From Arachnomyces sp. PD_36 (Eukaryota; Ascomycota; Eurotiomycetes; Onygenales; Arachnomycetaceae): 64,000 bases of DNA. Positions 35,050 through 46,447 of the stretch are shown here, one piece after another. Below the pieces are notes generated by a model, which had not been told where the DNA came from, did not search any database, and saw only the letters and a program-made list of their open reading frames with translations. A program made the position numbers and the translations under genes. Where the stretch lies: the NCBI GenBank assembly GCA_032988195.1, contig JANTQE010000016.1, forward strand, positions 1 to 64,000, read 5' to 3'. Every line of letters starts with the position of its first letter. Position 1 is the stretch's first letter.

Positions 35050-37088
35050 TGCGACGATTAACCGAGGGCAGCAGGCTTCTACGACAAAGCTACGAGGGGA
35101 ATAATGGTTCGGTATGCGGTCGAGAGAAAATCAAATGCGAAGAGCGAGGAGCGGCGAGATGACGGTTTTTATATTCCACAAGAGATCGCCAAAAAGATTA
35201 GGCAAACGCTGGGCAGAGCCTCCAGACAGGCCCACGGCGTATCGCTCTGTTCACCGTCGAGCCCTAGGAGGCTGAGTTGAGCGTCGAAGCGCCTGGGTCT
35301 GCAGGGTGGCTCGACGCGGGTTCGCACGCTAGTCAATCACGTTTCGACAGTTCACTGGAGCTGAGGAACCAGAAGCTGAACTGAGGGTCCCAACTGGCTC
35401 GTATTCAGTGACCCTCGTCGGTTCCCTTCCTAGTTTGATCGCGACAACAGAGATTGGGCCCCAATTCCACACCGTCGCCGATGAGTTTTTGGGTCAGCCT
35501 CGTAATAGCGGGGAATCGCAGAGAAGTTTAAAAATAATATGCGGTTTACAGGTCATAAGAGGAAAAGAAAGGACGATCTGAAGATGGACTTCTTTTCAGT
35601 GAAATAATAATCCTCCGAACATCGTCCGTCGCTGAATAGCAAAGAGGTATGTACATACTGGTTCTTACTGACAAGCAACGCCTCCAGTTTCTCCATCTTC
35701 TTATCAATCACGTATCACTGAGGGAGAAGAAAAGATACCAATAGTGGCCTCTCTTATGGGTGCGCCTGGTACTGATATGGAGCGAATTGAACAGACATTT
35801 GATGCTCTGGGAAGGAGTGGACGCCCGACCAAAGTCGCCGCAGGAAGAGCAGCTTTCCTCCAGGGACCGACCTGTCTTGAGATACGACGAGTCGTAACCA
35901 CAGAAACCCTTGATCTACCCGGCCTAAATATTCACTCTGCTCTTTCGCTCAAGATGGAGAAGAGAAGAGATACCAAAACATGATTCCATTCACTGAAGCG
36001 GGCTGGGAAATGTGTTACAGAAAAGTGAATACATTTCTCCTTCCTTTCCTTTTCTTTTCTTTCTTCATCTAAGATTCTTCATCTTCAATCTTTCTTCCTT
36101 CTCCACCCCATCGCGTTTCCTCTCTATCCTCTTAACGAAACCTTCTTCGAGCCTCCACATATATCAGCTCTGATACCCTCAAACCATAAGGATTGACCCC
36201 TATTCTTCGGCTTAGCGAGTTAATTGGCTTCAAGAAATTCTATCCTCGCCCACTACACCTCACTTTGCAAGTCTCTACTGTACGAATAACCCAGGTTTCG
36301 CACCCCACCCCGCAAAGAACCTCCAACCGCCTTCTCAAGTGAATACCATGTATCACAGAATCCACGGAAATAATCCACGAAGGCGTTTCTGCAGTGAATG
36401 GACGGGAAACTTCACAAAAGATCGCCAAGGTGTCAGATAAGATAGAGACGAATTCACTCAATTGCTCAACGAAGCCACACCTGAAGGTGACCGAAATCGT
36501 CGAACAACACGAAAACATGGAATAATCTTCCTATCGATATATACGGAGCTGATCCAGAGGCTCTAGGGTCAAGTTCAATCTCGAACCCCTTGGTTCAGGT
36601 GTTGCCATAGCTGAATCTTGACTGGAGAGCATAACCCAGCTCTAGTCGAAAAATACTCCGAATACGCACACGACAATTCTTTGAGAGAGTGAATACTCTA
36701 CCAGCCACGACAAAGGTGCCGCAAACCGTTATCATTGACTCATCCTCAAGTGAGAATCTATCTCCGTCCAAGTCAGGGAAGAGTACGATGACGAGTTGTC
36801 TCTGGAGACCGATTACTACCAAGCATTGAGGACTCGGACAGGTTGCGCGTCATTCACTCGCTGAGCACCTTTACACAGGATATTTCTGTCCACTAGGAGG
36901 AATCTATATCTTCCTGATTACGCATCATGAAGTGTTCAATATATATACACCTATATATCTATATATGTATATAGCAGACAACCTTTTTAGAGGTTGTCGA
37001 GCCGGGGGTTGAGTAAGTTGTCCTTGGCGAAGACAGAGAGAGGACGGATGGACGGTTCGCAAAAAAACAGAAGCTTAACAACGGAAAT
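35050..37088. other. about 2 kb without a recognised gene
   Basis: Upstream flank of AIM24 and of the A1 pseudogene. A short frame at 35744-35983 has no recognised feature. The stretch 36100-36860 has some open frame without a start and could be decayed coding DNA. Near 36940-36975 is an AT/TATA-rich microsatellite-like patch. Confidence 0.4.
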
Positions 37089-38360
37089 GTGCGAAGCTAT
37101 GTTTCGCATTCGGAACCACTATCCAAAGACAAGCTAAATGAACGGCTCAGATCCCAGATTCAATGGTTTACGGACATCGAACCAGCAGCAGGTAGACAAG
37201 CCAAGGCCTACAAGGAAGCCATCAGCGAGCTTCGAAAGGCTGGCGAAGGTGACCAACGCGAAGAGCAGGAATTTTCAACAGCTTCTTTGCCGACGAGCGG
37301 ACTGGAAGCTCTGCTCTCTGAGGCCCTCCCGAAACCGCATTTGCTGACTTTAGATGACTGGAAAAAGAGGGAATCGGCCCTCCTCTCTCATGTTCGTTCA
37401 ATCGCGGAGCGCTACCGACGCGAACTTTCTGGCCTGGCAGTTTACATCAATAGGACCCTAAAGACGTTCGAGCAGCAGAAGACATCTATAGCCACTTTAC
37501 TAAGCCATCTGGCCGAGCGCGAAATACCAGCCATCGGTGTCGAAGCCTAGGTTTTGGAAATGAATGCCGGTGAAGACAACCTTCGGTACCAATGCCAAGC
37601 TGCCGACAAAAACCCCGCCTCCGCTTCTTCTGCCGATGCCGACGACCTGACTAGCGCTCTGGAACACCTTTGGAATGAGAAGGAGAAGTCGGACCTCGAC
37701 ATCACAAAGGCACGGCAGACACTCGAGGGGGGCCATGAGGATTGGGACTGGAGCAACCAGGGCGCGCCCGAGGAGCCGAACAAGAGGACCGCTGAAACGG
37801 AGTGGATCGAGAAGTGGGACGAGTGGCACCAGGGTCACGTGAAGAAGATTGAGCAAGAGTTTCTCAACTGACAACAAGAGCTTCGCGTCTCCGCAATAGG
37901 TCGGACATTGAATGGGAGATCTTCAATAGAAAGATGGAACTCACCAACAAGGCCGATGATGTTCAGAGGTTGGAGGGGTACATGTCAGGCTGGCAGGAGG
38001 AAAAGCAGAATCATCCAGATGCTGCACCACGGGACCTGTATAGGTACCCAGACAACATTTCCGGAGATTGTCGAATTGGAATCCGAGGAACTCCAGAGCC
38101 TGCACTTGAAAAGCCCCGTCGACAAGAATCGCTTTTGAGAACAACGACGTCGCGAATTTCTAGCTGCAACTCGCGAAGACAAGGACAATCAAATAACAGT
38201 CATCGAGTCGAGATTAAAATGTTTCATTGAAGCTCTTCAATCAGAGATCACAATCCTCAATATGCAGATTCTTGCAGACAACCTTGCGCTGAACGCGAAG
38301 ATTAGTGACGAAGAATTTCTCGAGTTGATGTCGATTAACCCGGGGAGTTGAGAGGAGTGA
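37089..38360 (+). pseudogene. family A copy 1 (A1), broken coiled-coil protein
   Basis: A long, charged, helix-rich protein sequence can be followed for about 420 codons, but it is interrupted. In-frame stops are TAG at 37548-37550 and TGA at 37869-37871, 38136-38138, 38349-38351 and 38358-38360. The frame shifts near 37890 and back near 38055. No good ATG opens it. It matches A2 (40.3-42.3 kb) throughout, for example in ALLSHVRSIAERYRRELS against ALLIHVHSIAERYRRELS, and in MELTNKADD and DNIS...EIVELESEEL. The TGA at 38136 aligns with a TGG Trp of A2, and the TGA at 37869 with a CGA Arg. Function unknown; composition suggests coiled coils. Confidence 0.75.
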
Positions 38361-38439
38361 GTGGTTGACTCGCAGAGATGGGAGATTTCAGACATCGCGA
38401 GAAAGCCACAACCGCTATCATGGATACTAGGAACCAGGG

Positions 38440-38823
38440 CGAACTTCGAAGCAAAGCGCGGACGCGCGCGGACATTTGGAAATCGTGAAGGTCTTCAACT
38501 TCTCGACGAGCTCCATAAACTCCGTGCCGACTTTGATCAGTTCAAGAAGCACTCCGCAGATCAGGATAGAGCTATGGAGGACCTTCAAGAGAATAGCATG
38601 GGTTATCTCCAGTATCGAAGCCGTTATCTGGACACATACCTGCAGGATATCCTTGAGGACGACAGCCGAGCCACCCAAATCACCAATGCGAACGAACATC
38701 GCGATCCATTCCGCTAATGTTTCTGCTGATGTTCAGCTATACGCCAGTAACCTACGAGAAGACTTTACCACCTTCGAGAGTTTATACTCACTATCCGTAC
38801 CAAAAATTCTAACCCTCAGTTAA
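38440..38823 (+). pseudogene. family B copy 1 (B1), truncated and frameshifted
   Basis: Related to B2 at 39.2 kb. It has FGNREGLQLLDELHKLRADF and GYLQYRSRYLDTYLQD, matching GNREGVDLLARNAQAAADI and GYRAIRSRFIETYRRG of B2. Near 38690 the frame shifts by one; the continuation (NIAIHSANVSADVQLYA) matches NIVAHEGDAIADASLYT of B2. Similarity ends at the position of B2's exon-1 donor, where B1 has GTTAAGT instead of GTAAGT. No second exon follows. No ATG is available upstream of the conserved part. So this is a decayed copy. Confidence 0.7.
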
Positions 38824-39246
38824 GTCTTTCTTTTCATAGAATACTGATGTAGTATAAGCTAATATATTTATAGATCGAAAAAAAAATTGGCCTATTCTTC
38901 GGATCCTTGATTATATGGCCACTAAAAGGGGATTAGCTCCGATATATAACCAGAAATTGCCAGATGCTTTCATGACTCAATACAGTTGACCAACGGACGG
39001 GAGAACCCTATTTCTAATATTTTACAGGACGAATCCCCTATTTCTAAGCTTATTCTTCAGTATTAGGCGTTGACAAACTTGGAGTAGACTCTATCTCCTA
39101 GTCAACACTTCTCACACCGTATATATATACATTATCTCGAGGCCGTCCGTTCTCCTCTTTCTGCAATCCGACTCGCTCGCCACAATCATCGATCCGGAAT
39201 AACAACCCCACTTTGACATCGTCATTGTTAAGTAATACAAGACATC
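38824..39246. promoter_or_regulatory. region between B1 and B2
   Basis: AT-rich; presumably contains the promoter of B2, with a TATATATATA stretch near 39120. No gene seen. Confidence 0.4.
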
Positions 39247-39980
39247 ATGGCTCCAAAGAAGCATCACTCCTTGCCCGGGAATCGCGAAGGTGTCGACTTA
39301 CTTGCACGCAACGCTCAGGCCGCTGCCGATATCGCAGATCTCAAAGCAACAGTGAAGCGCCTCGAAGCAAAAATAGAACGCCTCGACGGAGAAGTAAAAC
39401 CCCTGAAAGTGCGCAGCGAGCAATACGCGAAGTCGGATGAAGGATACCGGGCGATAAGAAGCCGCTTTATTGAGACATATCGACGTGGACGCAATTTATC
39501 ATCAAACAGGGAGATTATTCAGCAGGGAAATATCGTCGCGCACGAGGGAGATGCGATTGCGGACGCGTCACTATACACGTGCGAGACTAACCCAAGAGAC
39601 GATCCCTACATCATGGTCTTCATATATGGCATCCCGCCGGAGTCTATCCTTCTCCTGAGTAAGTCACTTCATCACAGCATCTTCCTGAACGATAAATACT
39701 AAGAGTTTTGGTAGACGACCGCGGCCAAGCCCGAACGATTGCCGCGATTAACGAACACGCTACACTCGAAGCGGATATCGATTGCATAATCCCGGTCCCG
39801 AATACTCTGAAAGCAGCATTTCGGAATTTTTGCTCGGTTGTGAAAGATGAAGCGAAGAGTTCGAACCTGACGAAGGAAGAACCCTCGAAGGAATGGACGA
39901 CCACATACAATGTTTACATGGCCGCCCTTGACAAGCACAAACGGTCAGTAGTTCAACTTGAACTTATGGGTCGCGGCTAA
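39247..39980 (+). CDS. family B copy 2 (B2), lineage-specific coiled-coil protein
   Basis: Two exons, 39247-39658 and 39706-39980, give 228 residues; the acceptor AG at 39704-39705 keeps frame. The N-terminus is short and basic, followed by GNREGVDLLARNAQ. A coiled coil spans about residues 28-58 (DIADLKATVKRLEAKIERLD), and then GYRAIRSRFIETYRR. The middle has AHEGDAIADASLYT. I recognise this as a family repeated in Aspergillus and Penicillium genomes as accessory proteins, but its function is unknown to me. It is the only apparently intact member of the A1-B1-B2-A2 cluster. Confidence 0.7.
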
Positions 39981-40202
39981 TTGTTATTCTCAGGGATATT
40001 CGTATTGCGAATGCCAATGCCAGACGCGGTTCACACCGTGGTGACTCGTCTATGTCTGTCTCTAATCAGAAGAGATAAGATTCCCTGGTCCGCCTCGTCC
40101 CGTCCCTGCAGCGCAAAGGGCCACAACTTTTTTGCTCCTCACTTTTTGTGTTATCCACCCCTTGTCACTCCACTCGACTTGGCATACTATATATAGAAAA
40201 AC

Positions 40203-40225
40203 ATATATATATATATATATATATA
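40203..40225. repeat. (AT)n microsatellite
   Basis: An uninterrupted alternating AT run of 23 nt, 16 bp upstream of the A2 start codon. Confidence 0.9.
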
Positions 40226-40241
40226 CATTCTGGTCTCGACC

Positions 40242-42295
40242 ATGACCTCTGCCAGCTCACGTAAGTCAAATTGGCATCGTCAACGCGGCGATGGCAGCAA
40301 CTAACTGTTTCCTCCCCGACCACCTCACCGAGAGTTGTTTCTGAATTGGTGAGTAAGAGAAGATTGAACAGTCGGTCCGATGACGAAATTGAAGTCAACA
40401 TTGACTGTCGTTTGCACTACAGGGCTCCCGGAACACTTGGTCTGCAGGACAAAGTTGACATGGGCGACGAGTCCAAGGAGAAGGCTCTTAAGGCCGCACT
40501 AACTAGGATCGAGGCAGATAGAGAGATATGTCGGGTCATAAACCAATTTGATCGAACGGCTGGATATGTGTTCTCAACTTCCGGTTATAGAACGGTATCG
40601 GATAGCAAAAGTCGGGATTGGATTTTAGACTGGGCGTTGACCAGGATTCATCCTACACGCCTTATGGAGAATACTAGCATCAGCCATACTACTGCCAAAA
40701 CCGACTTTTCGTTTTGGGCCCAGGTTCCCCTGTTCGGCAGACAAGTGGCGAAACTAGGCCGCTCAGCTGGCTGGACAACAGGAACCGTAAACGCAGCAAC
40801 CACGGCGGACGACCCTTCAAAGGAGGAGATTGCTGCGTCTGCGATAATATCAAGCAGTGAGCTGAAAGATCTGCTCTGCGAAGCACTCTCGAAGTCAACT
40901 TCTCTCACGTTGAAGAAATGAAAGAGACGAGAACGTGCATTGCTCATACACGTTCACTCGATTGCTGAGCGTTATCGACGAGAATTGTCTTCTCTCGCGC
41001 TATACACAAAACGCTTTGCGAAATCGCTGAACAATCTAATCATCACGACAGCGACGCTTCTGTCTTGTCTATTCAAAAAGAACATACTCGCGATCGACAT
41101 CGAAGCATGACTTATTGATCAGATCATCGCAGATACTCATCGCTGTCAATGCAGAGTCTGCGTCGATGAAAATGTCGTTGATGTCATTGCTAGCTCTCAT
41201 GCATCTAAGAAAGCCGAGAAGAACTTTCTGAAAGTGTTGTGACTTCAGCGAGATGAATCGACGACGACGATTCTCGAAGCACGGTATTCACTCGAATCAT
41301 CGGGTCACGGCGATTTGTTAATCCCAAGTCTCTCATCTTTGAGAGCCGCTAACAAGTCCGACAGATCGATGAAAGAGCTGAAGCAGCGATGAAAAGACTG
41401 ATTGAACGATCGCGAAAAGCAGATAACGACACGACATCAGAAAGAACGAGAGACTCGACAACAGAAACGAGCTCTGCTAATCTGAGAGATTGAAAAACGA
41501 GCTCTTGATCTGACCAACAAAGAGAACGAACTTCATCGTCTGCGCACGTATCTCTCGGCCTGAGAGTTCAAGAAGAGAGAAACTCTGAAATGAGTGAACG
41601 CGTATGACGAGAACACTTTCCCAGAGGTTGTGGAGCTAGACGCGGAGGGGCTAGCCGAGCTCAACTCGAAGAACCGAGCAGAGCGAGACGCCTTCTGGCT
41701 GAGCCATAGGTCCTGGCTGCTTTCTCTCGACCGGGACCAGAAAACCGCCCATATCTCCGCCGCCGAAACGAAGCCTAACGATAAGATACAAGAACTTCAT
41801 TTGCAAGTGGAGTCTGCCGCACAAGTTGTATTCTCCGATAACATCGCCATAGAAGCCCCTATCCCCGATGACGAATTTATTGAACTCATGGAAGTCGAGC
41901 CGCCCTTGAGAGCTCAGTGGTTGAAACGCAGAAAGGAAAGAATTCAATGGCTCAGTCAAGAAGAAAGGCTCAGGTATTTTGGTGCAGAGCTCTGGAACAA
42001 TTTTCATCTCCCACAAGCTCGTTGGCTTTCCGTTGAAGAGTATAGTGAGTATGAAGGCACTAATACCGAGTTCCGCGAGACGCCAAGAATGAACCTATAT
42101 GAGAACTACGATGCTACATCATCTTTTCATTTCGACTCCACAAAAGCGTGGTCAGATCAGCTGGATAACCCTGACGAATCCGATAACGACTCAGAGGGAG
42201 AGGAACAATTGCGGAAGAAGATGGAGGAGCAACTCCGGGAGCATGCGAGAAAGAGGAGAGAAGAAAAAAGGGCAGCCCGAAAGGGTAACAAGTAA
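40242..42295 (+). pseudogene. family A copy 2 (A2), one frame with eight TGA
   Basis: Exon 1 is 40242-40260 (MTSASS) and a 74-nt intron ends at 40334. From 40335 to 42295 one frame runs without any indel, yet contains TGA at 40919, 41108, 41240, 41390, 41399, 41483, 41561 and 41591, and no TAA or TAG. The first 190 codons include a segment like trypsin-type peptidases (SRDWILDWALTRIHP and KLGRSAGWTTGTVNA). The rest is charged, helix-rich family A sequence. The last 230 codons are clean and end in a KKMEEQLREHARKRREE helix. Six of the TGA align with Trp in A1. The usual reading is a pseudogene. An alternative is UGA decoded as Trp, or readthrough. Confidence 0.7.
40827..41212. other. GG/CC-free island
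   Basis: A 386-nt stretch inside A2 with no GG and no CC dinucleotide on this strand. It extends, with about a dozen exceptions, to about 41600. Sequence on both sides has GG and CC at ordinary frequency. CA, TG, CG, GA and TC remain common. Confidence 0.85.
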
Positions 42296-43200
42296 GGGGA
42301 GATGCGGTTGGAACTGCTGGTATCTGGGGGAGGGAAGGCTAGTAATCGGAGCGCTATAAGACGCGAACGTATGTTTGAAGGGGAAAAGTGCTTGAAGGGG
42401 AAGGATTACAAGAAAATAACTCTGGATCAGGAGAAATATGCAAGGGCAAAAGTGATTACAGAAGATAAAAGAAAGATGAAGTGATTCTAAGATCATTACA
42501 GTTTCAAATCGAAAACTCCTATTCTTGTTGTTGTTGAAAAGAAAATGATTAAAAGTTTTTACACGCACTTTTTGTATGAGAGTGGCTCGCGGATGGGTGG
42601 TGGCTCGCCGGTAGGTGGAGTACATACAGTATTTTATGTGCAATTCAGCCATCAGAGCATGCTCAAATATTACTTCTTACTTGGAGAAGAGGTTTAGCGA
42701 TGAATTTTAGTAGGGAATTTGGTGGGCTTCTGGCCCGGTCTCTGGCACATTATGATCCATCCATTTTTTCGGACTTCTGATATTTGGACGACTTCAATTC
42801 CGATGAGAGCTATGTATATATGAGGGGTTCGTGACTACTCTTTAGAAAATTGTGCTACCATTCAAAATATTCAAGTGGAGGTTCATGAGCCCAATTCTGA
42901 ATGTACTATGTATGACTGTTCTCGGGTGAGTGACTCACAGCGAATAAGTTCTACAACTCAGGTATAACTTTATCAATTCCAGATCTTTTACACCAGATTC
43001 TTCGAACTTTAGTAATTTAAGAAGTTAGCCTTGAGCATCTATCGCCGAGGCAGGTACGTTATTCACTCCCTCTTCTTACCGCACGGGGCCTCGGCCGTTC
43101 TCCGGTGCCCCCAAGGCAATCACTTTAAGCCTCCCGGCTCAACTTTGATATACCTACATTTTCTGAAGCATATCACAACAGTAGTCTCGCACCCGTAATC
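42296..43200. promoter_or_regulatory. 3' flank of A2 and promoter of LYS1
   Basis: No gene recognised. The LYS1-proximal part carries the TGACTCA-like sequence GAGTGACTCAC at about 42926-42936, which resembles a Gcn4/CpcA site of amino-acid genes (TGACTC core). Confidence 0.5.
42929..42935. promoter_or_regulatory. possible CpcA/Gcn4 site (TGACTCA)
   Basis: The heptamer TGACTCA lies about 270 bp upstream of the LYS1 start codon. This is the known binding sequence of Gcn4 and its Aspergillus counterpart CpcA, which induce lysine genes on amino-acid starvation. One short match can occur by chance; the position before an amino-acid gene makes it plausible. Confidence 0.5.
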
Positions 43201-44363
43201 ATGCCTACAGTCATTCACCTGAGGGCTGAGACTAAGCCATTTGAGCGTCGTTCACCAGGTACGTCAGGCACCCAAACCCCCTGTCGTTCACGTCTCTAAA
43301 ACTTGGAACAGTATCCCCCGAAACAACCAAAGCTCTCATCCAAGCCGGCTATCTAGTCCGTGTCGAACAATCCTCCCAACGTATCTATGGCGATGATGAA
43401 TTCGAAGCGGTTGGTGCGGAGATGGTGCCTACCGGAACATGGAAAGATGCCCCACGGGAAGATATCATCCTCGGTCTCAAGGAGTTCCCCGACGATGACG
43501 ATACCCCCTTGCCTCATATGTACATCCATTTCCAGCATATTTTCAAGAAGCAGCAGGGGTGGGAAGCTTCACTTTCACGTTTCGCGAGGGGTGGTGGGAC
43601 CCTATATGACCTTGAGTTTTTAACCGATGAAGCTGGGAGGCGGGTGGCTGCTTTTGGGTATTGGGCTGGATATGCCGGTGCTGCAGTGGCTCTATTGTCT
43701 TGGGCTCATCAAGTTCAGCATCCGGGGGTAGCCCAGGGTCCGGTACCTGTTTTCGATAGCGCACCCGATTTGATTCGGCATATCAAATCTGCGCTGGAAC
43801 CCGCGATTCGTGTGAACGCCGGTGAATCTCCCCGCGTTATGGTAATCGGTGCCCTTGGGCGCTGTGGTTCAGGGGCCGTGGACTTTTGTCTCGCAGCTGG
43901 TCTTGGCCAGGACTCTATCCAGAAGTGGGATATGGCCGAAACAGCTCGCGGTGGGCCGTTCGCGGAAATTGCTGCGTCCGATATATTCATCAATTGCGTC
44001 TATCTCGGTCCCAATCCCGCGCCACCTTTCATCACGCACGAATCTGTTTCATCTCAAGAGAGGCGCCTACGAGTCATCTGCGACGTGAGTTGCGATCCTA
44101 ATAGTGAGAATAACCCGATTCCGGTGTATTCCCATTGTAGCTCTTTCGACAAGCCTACAATTCCCGTTTCCAAGGACATCGATGGACCAGAACTGAGGGT
44201 CGTTGCTATCGATCACCTCCCAGCCTTGGTAGCTCGTGAAGCAAGCGACGAATACTCTCGTTTGCTGCTCCCAAGCTTGTTGTCCTTGGACCGTCGGGAA
44301 AGTGGGGGTGTCTGGAGGAGGGCGGAGCAGACTTACAAGGACAGGGTAATGGAATTGCCATAG
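43201..44363 (+). CDS. LYS1: saccharopine dehydrogenase (NAD+, L-lysine-forming)
   Basis: Two exons, 43201-43258 and 43312-44363, give 369 residues, close to the yeast enzyme (373). The N-terminus MPTVIHLRAETKPFERRSP is the typical start, with the conserved Arg and Lys of the substrate site. The body shows the family blocks GTWKDAP, LKEFP, MYIHFQHIFKKQ, LYDLEFLTDE and AFGYWAGYAGAA. A Rossmann motif, VMVIGALGRCGSGAVDF, binds NAD. The enzyme catalyses the last step of the fungal alpha-aminoadipate pathway, splitting saccharopine into lysine and 2-oxoglutarate in the cytosol. The TGACTCA element upstream fits general amino-acid control. Confidence 0.97.
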
Positions 44364-45516
44364 GATAGTCAATCAGCTTCATCTATCTTCATGAGAATGT
44401 TCCAAAGCAAAAAAAAAAGTAACGAATGAAACATTGTAGTGAGCGCTGAGATGTTTGAGGTTTGGAGACTGCCAATCGGCGCCAGCAAGGGTTTCTATTA
44501 ATAGATATCAACAAGCAAGGGCGGGATTCATCTTGCAGGAATAGAATGATGATTATCATTTTAGACTAGACTTGGGGAAGATCTGGCGCACACAGAGTTC
44601 ATTAAATCGAGTCTTGATGAGAGATGCAAGTGGAACAACAATCTGAAATGTCATCCAATTGGTCAATGAAATTCAAAGCAATTTGACTTGCTTGCGAACG
44701 GAAGTGGCAGTAGTGATTTACTCAGTCCATGATAGGAAGAGAAGCAGTATCGAGGACACGGGCAAGATGTATCTCAAGCATTTCAGATAATATTAAACAG
44801 TAGAACGCCCCAGCTTTTCCAACTGGTGTTTCAATCCCAAAGCCCAACTCCGGTTTTCAACAGTACAAAAAGGAGATAGCTGACGATAGCGTGGTTGTGG
44901 TAGGGGGAAGACATGAGAAAAAGTTAGGTGAGCATCTTCGTAACAGAAAAGGAGACATAGGGGATGGAAAGACCTGAGAAGAAAACTAGGATTTAGGAGA
45001 GTGAGAGGAAATGGGGTTGGAACAATCGTAACAGTCCTGGCAGGGATTTGGCGATGGCTTTAGGGCAAAACGGTGGGTTTTATCTCTGTGGTCCTAGGCT
45101 TAATACAGCCTTAAGGGTTTACAAAGACAACTGATTATATCGTCTTCGCGGAGACGAATCGCCCCATCCGCTCCCTAATAACCATCGTTTGTATCGTCAA
45201 AGCCCTCTAACCATCCTCACCAATTTTCATCCACGTGCTTGATCTAGGAAACGGGTCGTAATGTAGGAAAGTGTGATAGGAAACGAAGGTTCGGCCGAGA
45301 TCGAGGATTGAAAACAAGAAACCCGCGGTGTGCATTCTCAGACAACCGCTTCTAGAGTCTTATAACCCCGAGCGACAAGAGAAAGGATCAGAAGCCAGAC
45401 CCAAGAGACACCCCAACGCCTGTCCAAGGATGCAAAAGATTCCCAAGTTTTCATCCTATCCCTGTTGAGTTCGACAAGCCAGCTTCAATACTTGTGGCTT
45501 TTATCACAGAGAAAGT
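44364..45516. other. convergent 3' region without a gene
   Basis: About 1.15 kb between LYS1 and the SH3 gene. It may contain the long 3' UTR of the SH3 gene. No open frame of note. Confidence 0.5.
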
Positions 45517-46447
45517 TTAAAAAATACCGTTCACAATTTTGGATCCGACCGTTGCACCGGCACCAAAGATAGCTGCATGTCAAGTGTTAGTCATAGTTCA
45601 TGAATTGCATTGATAGTTGCCTAACATACCGGCGTTACCCATCTTCTTTCCAAACTTCTTGCCATTCTGCTCAAATTTGGTAGGAGGCTTCTTTCCATCT
45701 TGTGAAGAAGAGCCACCAGTCTGGCTCACCTCAAGAGGAACATTTCCATAGTTGGTAGGTTGAGGGGATAAGGCGGGGGTTTTCTCGTCGACGACCTTCA
45801 CGTAGCTTCTCGGGAAGATACCTTCCAAACTCGTTCGCTCATTTCGACCACGCCACCCTGTAGGATAAAGAAGTTAGTTACGCTGATCTGAACAAAACTC
45901 ACTAGATTATATCGTACAGTCATCGTTCATGTGTTCGAGAACCTGGATCCGGTCGCTGGGCTGAAGCGCCAGGTCCCCGGAATCGGTCGGGGAGTATGCA
46001 TAAAGGGCTGATGCCATGGAGAGAACCGGTGGTGATGAAGCGTAGGCTGGTGGGGGAGCTGGTGCCGGATATGGATCAGGTACAGGATTTTTCTCGTTTA
46101 AGCTGGCAGCCGCAAATTGGTTGGTCGGAGGTGTGTATCCGCCATAGTTGCGGCTCTCCGTTGCCGCTGGGGTTGGCAGGGTCGAATGTGAGCGAGCCCC
46201 GAGTTCAGTCTGACTAGGAAGTTGGGAGAGGATCGAGTCGAGTTGCTGAGGGGAAATGATCGATGAATCTGCAAGAAATTGCAACTCCTAATACAATTAG
46301 CACTCCTACGCCCTTTCTACCATTTCTTGATGTCCTTCAAAGAACGTTGCGGCGGGAAATTGAACGGTTGCGGGGAGGACTAACTGATTTAACTGTTCGA
46401 AGCGACCGGTTGGTCATGGCAATGACGGCATCATCCTGCGGAGCCAT
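45517..46447 (-). CDS. PIN3: SH3-domain protein, LSB1/PIN3 type
   Basis: Four exons, 46447-46385, 46287-45918, 45857-45630 and 45572-45517, give 238 residues. The N-terminus (NRSLRTVKSELQFLADSSIISPQQLDSIL) is the helical region found in yeast Lsb1 and Pin3/Lsb2. Then comes a Pro-rich linker and one SH3 domain at about residues 115-175. The SH3 motifs are ALYAY, a Gly-Asp-Leu block, the tandem Trp created by splicing (DDWW) and IFPRSYVKVV. Yeast homologues bind the WASP protein Las17 at actin patches and influence prion induction. The tail ends in a Gly/Lys-rich segment and AIFGAGATVGSKIVNGIF, a short amphipathic end. Confidence 0.9.

Noticed and set aside
35744..35983. 79-codon plus-strand frame
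   Set aside because: Opens with GTG, no domain, no support from splice sites.
40827..41600. Classical RIP as the cause of the stops in A2
   Set aside because: RIP would deplete CA/TG, raise TA and produce TAG or TAA; here CA and TG are common and all stops are TGA.
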